A stretch of DNA of 64,000 nucleotides from Taxillus chinensis (lineage: Eukaryota; Streptophyta; Magnoliopsida; Santalales; Loranthaceae), in contig CM042085.1 in assembly GCA_023512835.1 (NCBI GenBank), positions 43,875,189 through 43,939,188 of the forward strand, written 5' to 3'. Under the pieces are notes generated by a model that searched no databases, was not told the DNA's origin, and saw nothing but the letters and a program-made list of their open reading frames with translations. A program made the position numbers and the translations under genes. Below, one piece after another: positions 25,501-35,932 of this stretch. Within the stretch, counting starts at the first letter, position 1; the number at the start of each line of letters is the position of its first letter.

Positions 25501-26260
25501 ACAAGGTGTACGCACATGGTTTGGAGGTAGACAAGGCAAAAATCTCCACTATTGAGACTCTGCCACCTCCAACCAATGAAAAAGGAGTGAGAAGTTTCCT
25601 TGGCCATGCTGGCTTTTATAGGAGATTTATTAAGGACTTCTCAAAAATTGCAAAACCCATGAGTAGGTTGTTAGAAAAAGACACTAGCTTTGAGTTTAAT
25701 GCAGATTGCTTAGAAGCTTTCAACATCCTAAAGGGTAAGTTAGTCATTTTTGTTATAGTTACACTGACCGGGCTCAACCTTTTGAGCTAATGTGCGATGC
25801 GAGTGATTATCTTGTGGGGGTAGTCTTAGGGCAAAGGCGAGAAAAGGTGTTTAGGGTCATTTACTATGCCGGTAAGACCTTAGATGATGCTCAACGAACT
25901 ATACCACCACCTGAGAAAGAGTTGCTAGCCGTGGTTTATGGTTGCAACAAGTTTAGACCCTACCTTTTGGGGTCTAAAGTCATTGTTTACACCGATCATG
26001 CTGCATTGAAATATTTGTTTGCTAAAAAAGAAGCTAAGCCACGCTTGATTAGATGGGTTCTCCTCTTACAGAATTTGACCTTGAAATTAGAGACACAAAG
26101 GGAGCCCTAAATTCTTGGCTGATCACCTCTCCCGTGTGGAGAATGCACCTAAGTCTCTACCCATTGTAGATGACTTTCCTGATGAGAAGTTGTTTGAGGT
26201 GCATCATCTTCCTTGGTTTGCTTGACATAGCAAATTATTTAGCCACCGGATTCATACCCA
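25501..26260 (+). pseudogene. E4 RT connection and RNase H
   Basis: The block GHKVYAHGLEVDKAKI...FLGHAGFYRRFIKDFSKIA (about 25500-25650) is the standard connection segment. RNase H follows, with MCDASDYLVGVVLGQR (from 25790; first Asp), [20 protein letters not shown] (Glu) and [18 protein letters not shown] (second Asp, about 25985). The RNase H frame 25790-26110 is intact for 106 aa, then shifts. RNase H removes RNA from the RNA-DNA hybrid. Confidence 0.88.
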
Positions 26261-27480
26261 AACAGTTAGACTACCACCAGAGAAAGAAATTGGTAGTGGA
26301 TGCTAAGAAATACATTTGGGAAGACCCAATTCTTTATAGGAGGTGTCCAGACCAAATCATAAGAAAGTGTGTCCTTGAGGAGGAGGTAGATGACATAATA
26401 CATCATTGTCATGCATCACATTATGGGGGCCACTTTGGGGTGCAAAGAACTGTGGCTAAGATCATGCAAGTGTGGCTTTTATTGGCCTCACATGGTGAAA
26501 GACACCTATGTCTACATCAAAAAGTGTGATAGATGTCAAAGGGTAGGTGGTTTGTCTAGGAAGAATGAGATGCCCTTAACCTGGAATCCTTCCGATTGAA
26601 ATTTTTGACATTTGGGGCATTGACTTCATGGGGCCATTCCCCAATTCGATGGGTACTCATACATTTTGCTTGCTTGTGGATTATGTGTCTAAGTGGGTAG
26701 AAGCTATTCCTACTAGAGTGAATGATGCTAGGGTTGTGACTCACTTCCTTACTAGGAACATCTTTAGCCGTTTTGGGACACCAAGGGCTATAATCGGTGA
26801 TGAGGGTAGTCATTTACGCAACAAATTGTTTGATAAATTATTGAACAAGTATGGTGTCACTCATAGGAAGTCTTTAGCTTACCACCCACAAGCTAATGGA
26901 CAAGCGAAGTGTCCAACAGGGAGATTAAGGCCATTTTAGAGAAAACTGTTGGAGCCAATAGGAAAGATTGGTCTCAAAGGCTTGATGAAGCCTTATGGGC
27001 ATATAGGACAGCTTACAAAACTCCCATTGGGATGTCACCTTACCGTATTCTATATGGTAAGGCATGTCACTTGCCTGTGGAACTAGAACACAAGGCTCAT
27101 TGGGCCTTGAAGAAGTTAAATTTCAACCCACAAGAGATCAAGGAGCTTAGGATGACTCAATTAATTGAGTTAGATGAGCTTAGGCTGGATGCCTATGATA
27201 GTGCTAAATTTTACAAAGAAAGAACTAAGAAATGGCATGATAGGCAACTCAACAATGAACCTTTAACCTTAGGGCGAAAGTTCTTCTATTTAACACAAGG
27301 TTGAGGTTATTTCCTGGCAAATTAAGGTCCAAGTGGATGGGACCTTTTGTAATAGTTGATAAGAAGCCATATGGGAGCTTTGAGCTCCAAAGTTGTAGAT
27401 GGCAAGAAATTTTGGGTGAATGGCAATAGGTGAAACCTTACTTTGATTCAACTCGGAGGAGATAGTTGATTCCCTCTCTT
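26261..27480 (+). pseudogene. E4 integrase
   Basis: Zinc-binding region: HCHASHYGGHFG (about 26405-26440) and KKCDRCQRVG (about 26518-26550). The DDE core follows: the [14 protein letters not shown] block (about 26613), GDEGSH (about 26795; E2 has SDEGSH) and [13 protein letters not shown] (26909 on). The C-terminal KWMGPFVIVDKKPYGSFEL block is at about 27330-27390. The frame 26909-27304 (131 aa) is intact. Breaks near 26470, 26580, 26915 and 27300 remove continuity. Integrase inserts the DNA copy into the host genome. Confidence 0.88.
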
Positions 27481-28346
27481 TCACCATTGCTTGATCATCA
27501 CCGAAAGTCTAGCTACGGACTTTAAATAAAGCGCTGGTTGGGAGGCAACCCAATGTTTATTCTTTGTGTTTTATTTTATGTTATTTTCTCTTATTTGTTT
27601 TCTTCAATAAATTTGTTTGCAAGCTAACCATTGTGCAGGAGACTTTGTTCCTTTCTTAGCTAACCATGTGCGGGATGAGCAAATTTTTGGGTCCTGAACT
27701 TGTGGAATTGTTTTTAAAGTCAAAGTCAAGGAGCAAGGAGCAAGTGAAGCCCAAAAGTGCTTGAAGATGGGCTCAAACAATTCACGTGCAAGACTTAACG
27801 GTGGTCCATAATGCATAAGCAACTCGGTGGAGAACTTTGGGCCGGTTTGGGCATGAACGTGAATTTGCACGTGAATTGCCCAATTCACGTGCACCTCCTT
27901 TTGAGCTGTAACTTTGGAATGGTAGATGAAGACCATGTGATTCACGTTTACTCTTGCACGCGAATTGATAGGTTTGTCATATGGAGGCCCAAAAATGCAA
28001 AATACCGATTTTAGCCCTCCTAGAAGCTTCCCACAATTCACGTGCGAAGGAAGTATTGCTTGCCGGCTCGGTGGGGACCCACCACCAAAGTTTGGGACGA
28101 TTCGACCTGCACGCCGGTTCAGCCAATTCACGTGCGAGAGGGTATTTTGGTCGAACACTGCGAAAAGTTAGGGGCACGTGTATCACGCCAATTGGAGCCT
28201 CTTTCCTTCGCACGCTATATAAAGGGAGGCCATCTTCAAAGGCTTCCACACCAAAATCCCTCCATATCTGAGTATTAGAGAAGCTCCGCCCTTTTGCTCT
28301 CTTGCTCTTCGGTTTTTGCTCTTGTTCTTATTTTCTCATTCCAAAG
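27481..28346 (+). promoter_or_regulatory. E4 internal promoter-like region between pol and the accessory ORF
   Basis: About 0.8 kb without conserved coding. It carries many CACGTGAATT half-sites. One pair forms a perfect inverted repeat, TGCACGTGAATT (27866-27877) and AATTCACGTGCA (27882-27893), with a 4-bp spacer; others lie near 27782, 28036 and 28128. TATATAAAGG is at about 28214-28224, and the accessory-ORF ATG follows at 28347. The same arrangement is conserved in E2. CACGTG is the core of the plant G-box bound by bHLH and bZIP factors. An internal promoter is inferred, not shown. Confidence 0.52.
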
Positions 28347-30009
28347 ATGGTGCGCACAAGGAGGACCGCCAGGAGGAGGTGCACTCACCTAGTGCGATAG
28401 CCAACCTGAGGAGGAGATACTCTTGGGGCATGCTCTGGACATGCAGGCTTTGGAGGATTCGGAGGCTAGGCTGGGCTAGAGAGGTGGCTGTTAAAATTCA
28501 AACTCTGGGATTACAAAGGTTAGTATCGCCCGACCCGGCTATTTCCTATTACGCCTTACAAGACTTCTATGCATCTGTCTCTGGGAATGAGGATGAACCG
28601 ATAGGGGTTGTGCAAGGGGTTTATGTCGAATAACCCCTGATATTATTAGAAATTGCTTTAACCTCCCTTGAACCCAGTGGTAGCTTCCCTCGGCTAAGCC
28701 TAGGAGAATTTGGTCTTGCATGTAACTATGCTAGAAAATTTCAAAGTCGACGAGTATACCAAGAATGGTTTTGTTGGAAAATTTAGATGCCTAGCTTACC
28801 TGGTAGGGAAATGCTTATTGATTCGGACAGTGGGCTAGATAGTGTGCCTAAGCCCCACCTGGAGTTCATGTATAGCATTGATCACATGCTAAATGTGGAT
28901 TGGGCCACTACCATTTTTAATTGGTGGAAGAAAAACTCATCCAAGCAGATAAATGGCAGAATTTTGTGTGTGATATTTCAAAGCATGCCCCTTTGCAATT
29001 TTCCTCCATGGAGAGCATTACTTTTCCTTCTCACTGGGTGTTAAGAGTATTGCAAGTCGAAGGAGGTTTGGGGGTCAGCACCGAGAGGTCATTGGGCAAC
29101 CAATGTTCCTCCTCCCTCACGACCCGCTAGGCACGGTGTTCATGTGGAGCGATCCACGGACTTTGCAAGGAGACCTCTCCTCATTTGGATCAAAGGAAGC
29201 GAGACTCTATACGGACTCACGCCATGTACATGCGGTTCAATGTACACAAAGAAGACATTTTCAATTTCTTTCAAGGCATTAGTGGGCAGGTGGTGAGCGA
29301 AGTGGAGGTCATCAATTGAGCGATCACTAATGGGCACATCACTAATGCCCAATTTGAAGAATTAATGGCACTCATCTCCGGAGACCAACAAGCTACTTCA
29401 CAACCTAGAACCCGAGCATGGGAGGCCCCGGATGTAGCCGCTCATGCATCACCTAGAGCATGGGAGGCCCCGAAGCTCCTCTGCTGCATCTATCGAAGCT
29501 TGGAGGGAAGAAACACAGCGGCTCGGGGAGGCCAATGCCAGAACCCAGCGCGAGGTGGAAGCCCCGAGGAAGGACAACAAAGAAGTCAAAGGCCTCCTAG
29601 GCAAAATGCGGAAGGCTTTGAGCAAGAGGAAAGCATCAAAACGTTCTCCTATAGTGGAGATATCGATGAAGAACCCTCTCCATCCCCCGAAGATGCTTAT
29701 CCGACCCAGGAAGATCCACCTCAACAAGAACCTTCAGCTCATCCATCTTACTCTCACCCCGGAGGAGGCAGCGCCAGCAACAGGGTATTCACCCTTCCAA
29801 CCTCAAGAGGAGGCGAGCCAGCGACGGGGGTATTCACCCTTCCGGCCTTTTCTAGATCCTCGCATATTCTCGAGGCCCTGGTGCCTGCTATACTTCCAGT
29901 ATCTTGGGGTGCATACATGCTGCTGAACCTGAAGATCTACTTGGCCCTCCTGTTCATTTAATTATTAATCCAGCTTTATCATCGAAGAGAGCCAAGCGGC
30001 ATTTGAAGA
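28347..30009 (+). pseudogene. E4 accessory ORF, N-terminal part
   Basis: It starts MVRTRRT at 28347, then breaks quickly. Recognisable pieces shared with E2 are: LDSVPKPHLEFMYSIDHMLN (about 28835), the NVHKEDIFNFFQGISGQVV block (about 29240-29300), the ITNAQFEELMALISGD block (29340-29385), a Glu/Arg-rich coiled-coil region (about 29500-29650) and a Pro-rich linker with repeated GVFTLP/RVFTLP motifs (29780-29850). Conservation of these blocks between copies in opposite orientation supports a genuine coding region. Function is unknown. Confidence 0.6.
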
Positions 30010-30720
30010 ATTCATCAATTCCACAGGTCATAGGGCTCGATTTATACGGGATAATGATATCTTCACTCCTTTTAGCTTGAAGAGGATCTCGAGAGAATGA
30101 ATATCTCTATGCCGACGAGATAGACCTCTTCTGCAGGACCATGCGGTATGTAGTGGAGGCCGAGCCTCATAATTACCCCTTAGCCGGGTACACTTCCATC
30201 ATGCTATGTGAGCTTTTCAATCAACCCTTGTCCGAAGAGGTATGGCGCCAACGCATTAATGGAGAGAATGAAGGGCACCGCCCTTGGCATGGTGTGCATG
30301 AGGTGCCGATTCCGGTGCACATTGACCGCCACTATGTACTTGTCCGTGTGAATCCGGATGTAGGCCATGCCGTGCTATATGATCCAAGCCAAGGCGAAGG
30401 GTTTGCTAAACGGAAAAGACGGTTAGTGCATGGGTTCATCAAACGCATGAAAGTGGCAATGATCAAAGAAGGCTTGTTGGCGGACAAGCTCCCTCTTATT
30501 CACTACAATGAAATGCAAATTCCCCAACGGCCCCCGACCAATTCAGGTGTGGGATCTTTGTTTGCTACTACATGATGGGTATTCGCAAGGGAAGGAAAAT
30601 TGGGAAGTGCGCGGCGAGACGTCGGCTGACTTTGTGGCTCGGAGTGCGACGAATGGTGGCCAATGTCATCTACTATTACAAGTGTGCCAAACCAGGGGTA
30701 ACTGTTTTTCCTCTTCCCTA
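30010..30720 (+). pseudogene. E4 accessory ORF, C-terminal Ulp1/C48-like protease domain
   Basis: The frame 30141-30575 carries the first half of the C48-like core, with DRHYVLVRVN (His) and AVLYDPSQ (Asp). It shifts at about 30520-30550, so the Gln/Cys half (CGIFVCYYM in E2 and E3) is out of frame. The differences from E2/E3 at the break are at CAG and CTG sites (30526-30549, and tcg for ctg at 30593), so the break may be a sequencing artefact. Upstream, to about 30010, lies the conserved region found in E2 at 12740-12930. Confidence 0.72.
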
Positions 30721-32267
30721 TTTTATGCCATGAGGACATAGCATATTTTAAGTGTGGTGTATGGGAGTGACTTGAGCCACTTGCTTGTCTTTTATGTTAT
30801 GATTGTATGTTTTATTTAAAAAAAAAAAAAAAAAATGTTTTTAGTTGCATGATTGTTTGAGTTGTTTGCTTGAATGATTTGTTTGTGGAGACATGGATAT
30901 TAAGTATGCAATTTTGGCTTAAAATTTAATTTTTATGCCACATTAGTATCATGTTGTGATAAGGGTGTTAAAGTAGTTAAAATGTGCTCTGAATTGGTTT
31001 AATCATGTCTTTATCTTTTGAATGATATCACCATGTTTTTTGGAGCTGAGTTTTGAATATTAGCTGAGCATGAAATGCTATGATAGACCTAAGTAACCCT
31101 TAAAGTTGAGTGAAAAAGAAATGAAAAATGAGAACAGCTTCTTTTTAGCCCTTGAGTGACATTTATGGTTTTTGGGTAATAGTTTGATTTGCTACTCTTC
31201 TTTGCACTTAACATTGGTTATTTAATGGTAGGAGTCAAGTAAGCATGTGATTACTTATTAGTGCTCGAGTGTTTGGTGTGTGGAGTTAGGATGCAAGACC
31301 TCTAAGTCATTGTGGATTGTCTTTGCATTCTTTTCTTTATTTTGAGATATTATTGGAAAAGGTTGTGATATAGAATGTGAAAAAGCCATCACTTAATTGG
31401 GAAATGGGATGTGAGACATTAATGAATTTCTGTCTCTCCTTATGTAGCAAAATGGCAAGGAGTTTGCATTAGAAAAATCAGTCTTAATTATGTGTTATGT
31501 GAGTAAAAAAAAAAAAAAAGAGTGAATAATCCATCAAGGGAGAGCATAAAATGCAACCTTGTAAGGTTATTACTAAAAAAAAGAGAAAAGAAAAAAAAAA
31601 GAAAGATTCAGAATAAAAGCCACAATGGCTTGATGTTTATGTGTGATTATTTATTTGTGAAGCCACGTTGGGTGAATTGTGTTTTGTTTTAAGAGTGTTG
31701 AGCTAAATTCTTTAGCTCATGTTTTGTTTATTCAGTTAGTAGACTAGAGTGTGAGTTTATTGAGTTTAGACTAGAGTGTGAGTTCAAATAAAGTAGAATA
31801 GAGAGTGTGTTTTCTTTGATGAGCACAATAGGGAACTCTCGTGATTGCTTGGCAAGTACTTAATCAATAGCTGATGGCGAGTGTAGAGATAGAGTTTTCC
31901 ATCCATTGTTCATTGATAGGTATTGGGCTTGAGCATTATTATATTTGAGTGAGGCTGCTTATCCTTGGTAAGAACTTAAAGGGAAACTAGGTGCTATTTT
32001 ATCATGGATTGCTTGCTCATATCTGAAATTTAAGTGGAGATATTGCATGGTTGTTGGACTAGGGATATGGACATGAATGAACTAAGCTATGACTCATTTT
32101 GATGCTTAAATTCCCATTTCATCATGATAGAGTTGCATGCTTAGGAAACCATGATTCTCCTTGATTGTTATTTTATTTTTCTTCCGTTTGACTGTGTGTT
32201 TATTTTATTTTTTGCATGCTTGTATGTTTTTGCTTGAGGACAAGCAATGGTTCAAGTGTGGTGTATT
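30721..32267 (+). mobile_element. E4 3' non-coding region
   Basis: About 1.5 kb collinear with E2 and E3, containing poly-A tracts (30818-30835, 31506-31519 and 31576-31600) and a reduced 27-bp minisatellite (about 31740-31800). The conserved ttgaggacaag motif lies at about 32234-32244, shortly before the 3' LTR. No clear long polypurine tract precedes TGATAACG; the bases are gtgtggtgtatt. No credible ORF. Confidence 0.85.
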
Positions 32268-33500
32268 TGATAACGTGCATTTTATGCCGTTATTCTAGTG
32301 TTTATTTAGGATGTTTAAGAGCATGATTAGAGCCTTATTGCCTCATATATCATATATATTTGCTCTAACCCCTAGGAAGATGCTATTGGCAAATACATGC
32401 GTTTTTAAGTCGTTTTGGCAGATTTTGGACCTCACTTTTGACATAATAGATGGCCTCAAACAATTTGCGTGCAAGAACAAAAGATGCTTGGAATGATGTC
32501 CTCTACCTGCCACAGAAATTTCAGAGCATTTGGAGCTAATTTGGAGCTGCACGTGAATTCACCCAATTCACGTGCAAGCCTATTTTTGCCTCTCGAGCCT
32601 CTACAAGATGCAAGGAAGCTTGGGGAGAAGTTTGAGCTGATTTGGAGGTGCACGTGAATTCACCATATCACGTGCAAATTGGCGTGCGAGAGATATTTTT
32701 GGACCGATCCAATCGTTTTTCCATGCCGATCATTTGTTCCTGAAGGCCCAAGTCCAAATTGTGGATGGAAGATAGAGTTTTTAATATTTCGAGTGTTACT
32801 TATCAAAACTACGCCGTTTTGATAAGTGGGCTAGGTTACACACCTCAAAGCCCATCCAAACTGTATAAATACAAGCCTCCACGCCTCTGTTAGCCAAGCC
32901 TAACCCCCCTACACGTTTTAGAGAGAGAGAGAGGCTCCACGACTTGGAGGTGCTCCTTGACCTAGGAGAGCAGAACGTCGCAGGCCCGTCGCGGATTTTG
33001 GAGCCTGGATTTGAAGCTTTGCTGTACGGTGATCAAGAAGAAGATGTTGAGCTTTTCTCGCTATGGTTTTGCTTGTAATCATGCGTGAGTAGTCTTTTAA
33101 TCTAGGGGAGCAATGTAGCCCCCTTGTTGCTTTGCTGTGTTTATGAATATTGGGTTTGGATGATTGAGTTTTGCATGTTTTATGAATCTGTTCTTAAGTT
33201 CTATCTTTGGATGTACACCTTGGTATTCTTAGCCCTAGTCCTGGGGCTGATTGAGATTCATAACTTATTTGTGATTGGTGTGATCATTATCCTTTTGCAA
33301 GTATGATTTATTGGCTTTGCATGTTTGTGTGTTTAGATGACCATTCTCGGCATACAACTCTTAAAAGGACCTCAATGACCATTTGTTGTCCTTGGCTTAT
33401 GTTTAGCATGTTTTCAATCGGACAACCCTAATACCATGAACCAGGAGAGATAACATAGGGAGGTGAAATTGTGACCCTAGATGCTTTTAATCCTTGATTC
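32268..33500 (+). repeat. E4 3' LTR, truncated by the assembly gap
   Basis: 1233 bp matching the first 1.23 kb of the 5' LTR, including the CACGTG palindromes and the TATA region (here tgtataaata near 32865). It ends at the first N. The small differences from the 5' LTR (for example aagtcg vs aaggcg, cctctgtt vs cctcgtt, ctcgag vs ctcaag) are mostly at CHG positions. The 60-aa ORF inside is not a gene. Confidence 0.93.
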
Positions 33501-34000
33501 NNNNNNNNNNNNNNNNNNNNNNNNNNNNNNNNNNNNNNNNNNNNNNNNNNNNNNNNNNNNNNNNNNNNNNNNNNNNNNNNNNNNNNNNNNNNNNNNNNNN
33601 NNNNNNNNNNNNNNNNNNNNNNNNNNNNNNNNNNNNNNNNNNNNNNNNNNNNNNNNNNNNNNNNNNNNNNNNNNNNNNNNNNNNNNNNNNNNNNNNNNNN
33701 NNNNNNNNNNNNNNNNNNNNNNNNNNNNNNNNNNNNNNNNNNNNNNNNNNNNNNNNNNNNNNNNNNNNNNNNNNNNNNNNNNNNNNNNNNNNNNNNNNNN
33801 NNNNNNNNNNNNNNNNNNNNNNNNNNNNNNNNNNNNNNNNNNNNNNNNNNNNNNNNNNNNNNNNNNNNNNNNNNNNNNNNNNNNNNNNNNNNNNNNNNNN
33901 NNNNNNNNNNNNNNNNNNNNNNNNNNNNNNNNNNNNNNNNNNNNNNNNNNNNNNNNNNNNNNNNNNNNNNNNNNNNNNNNNNNNNNNNNNNNNNNNNNNN
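33501..34000. other. Assembly gap, exactly 500 N
   Basis: A run of exactly 500 N, a common placeholder length for a gap of unknown size. It separates the repeat block from the genic block. The rest of the E4 3' LTR and the missing right halves of E1-E3 would have to lie here or elsewhere. ORFs reported through the gap are meaningless. Confidence 0.97.
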
Positions 34001-34008
34001 ATGCTTAC

Positions 34009-35932
34009 CTGATGGACCTCATCTATTTTTGCATCAGCACAGCCACTAGCTGCCCTGAGCTTTTTCTCCATGGCTTGTATAGAATTTGTGCATTGCACAT
34101 GGGCCTCCATACATGCTTTTTTTGTTTTTATAATCCTGCACAAGTGGCAAAACGAACCACATCAGTACCAAAAGCAACAATGTTAACTAAGAAATGCAAC
34201 CAAATATGAACGCATGATTAATCTCACGATTGAACTGGATAAGTCTCTCAAAACAGTACCCAAAGATCTTTGGTATTTAATTAATTAATCAAATGATTTC
34301 TTCCCATTTGGAGTCCCAGTTTACATCAGTAATTGCCCTAAAAGTCTGCATACACATAAAACGAGCTTACAGGATTCTCGAAAGTTAGTGACTGCTCACG
34401 AAAATACTGGCATAACAGAGTGCAAAAACTAAAATCCACATTAAACTATCACAGCATCAATTTATCTATATATTGCATGGCTCAGCCACTAACGAGATAA
34501 ATAGTAACCATTAATGTCGTCAACTAAGATATCTTTTGATGTAATATTGCAATATTATCCCGAATGAGATCGGTGGAAAAGTGCATGCTAAAGTACTACA
34601 ATGGACACAGCCATCCAGCCACATAACTAAGATCCATCTTCCATATCATATTATCAGAGAATCCTATTTTCAAGGTGAACTACTTCAACCCAAACTCTGC
34701 TTAATAATAAATTATTTTGATAACAGATCTCATTCCCAACAATTATGTTACACTGTCAAGGCCAGCTCTTAAATTTTATCAGCCCCAAGAGCATCAGCAT
34801 TAAATGAGGCCACTGCTTTCTGAACTGCATCTTCATGAGCTTCTCTCAGTGCACCCTAGAATAACTAGAATCAGAAAACCATATAAATTATCAACAGTAA
34901 CTCTACAACAAACACTTACTTCCTCAGGTAGCTTAGATCGGTCAAAAGATGACATAAACTTCAGTGGCTACATCAAAAGCCCTCCCACACTCGGCCTCTT
35001 CAACACACTGAGAAAAGAAAAAATACCAAAAGCATTAGAAAGACAACTCTTTCCAGGTATATGTAAAAGAAATCCCAGAACATAGAGGTCACATGGTGAT
35101 TCACTTCAGGGCAAAAATTGATGGATAAAAATATCCACCAGGTATTGCCACGCCGTTTGGCATGCATAAGACCATAAAATATTATTGCTTTCAATAAGAA
35201 CTAGTATTAAGATTTTATATCAAAGAACTTATATAGGTGAAATTTAAAAAGAGTAAGACAGCGAAGTTTGCTCAAGGGGTAGGCGGCAGCTGTCACTACA
35301 ATGCTTCCTATAAACCAAGAAAATGAAGAGGAAAGAAGATGCAGAAGTATATGATAACTGCATGCAAATTGTTAATTGTCTTGTCTGTGATAGGCCATCA
35401 AACTGCACCACTGAAAACATCATGTACACTGATACACCTTCCAGTAAACAAAAATTTAACCAGATTACAATTAAAAACACTGGACAGTCAATGAATCAAG
35501 AGAAATACACGAGCAGATGACAAGAATTGACCTGCCATGAGGAGAAAATTGTGGGCACAGCACCATTATTAAGGGCCTCCAGAGGGCCTCACACGAATGT
35601 GTTAAGTCATTTGAGTGACAAAGGATAGGCGATCAAGCGCACAGCTTCATCGATACCACCCATCTGAAGATTTGATGAAAGGATAAAAACACGTGAAAAG
35701 GAAGAAAAAGCAAGAAACCCAAGCAGCAGAACCCATTTTTATTTACACAACCTGTCAATAGTGAAAGAAAACAAATACACAAAATCACTCAACATGGAGG
35801 AATCAATGGCTGATTGTATTATTCCGTCCCATCAACAGCCGTTCTCTTTACGGGAGCGCTCCACAGCCAAAGGCCTTCAATGCAAGGTCGATGAGTAGAT
35901 GCAACTTGAAATCCACTGCTCTTCCCAAGAAG
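34009..35932 (-). pseudogene. Guanylate-binding protein (GBP/atlastin-type GTPase) pseudogene, partial
   Basis: Five exon-like blocks lie in the right order on the minus strand: 35932-35822 (LLGKSSGFQVASTHRP...WLWSAPVKRT, just after the GTPase P-loop), 35663-35532 (MGGIDEA..., ...NNGAVPTI), 35007-34920 (VEEAE...FDVATEVY), 34855-about 34772 (LREAHEDAVQKAVASFNADA) and 34115-34009 (IQAMEKKLRAA..DAKID). They match the order of blocks in plant GBP-family proteins as I recall them. Most blocks have AG/GT borders. Decay is clear: frameshifts in the second and third blocks, a stop replacing Lys in the second, a stop after NADALGADKI, and loss of the segment between blocks one and two, which includes the usual DSEG GTPase motif. 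No 5' exons are seen to the right of 35932. The 3' part runs into the gap. Confidence 0.82.

Larger units (their letters stand above)
20357..33500 (+). mobile_element. Athila-like Ty3/gypsy retrotransposon E4, near complete, running into the gap
   Basis: About 13.1 kb are visible: 5' LTR, tRNA-Asp primer site, gag, protease, RT, RNase H, integrase, internal promoter-like region, accessory ORF with C48-like domain, 3' non-coding region and most of the 3' LTR. The tRNA-Asp primer, 1.5-kb LTRs, RNase H-integrase order and extra ORF after pol place it in the Athila branch of Ty3/gypsy. LTR length implies about 280 bp of the 3' LTR lie in the gap, giving about 13.4 kb total. Many frameshifts sit at CAG/CTG sites and may be sequence errors. 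Its left junction with E3 (20354-20357) is not a clean target duplication. Confidence 0.92.

Noticed and set aside
27604..28278. Overlapping ORFs of 67-184 aa on both strands between pol and the accessory ORF of E4
   Set aside because: They arise from the palindromic CACGTGAATT repeats, are not conserved in frame with E2 and lack domains.
33481..34209. Long ORFs spanning the N run
   Set aside because: They are open only because N cannot encode a stop; the GBP exon at 34009-34115 is the only supported coding part.
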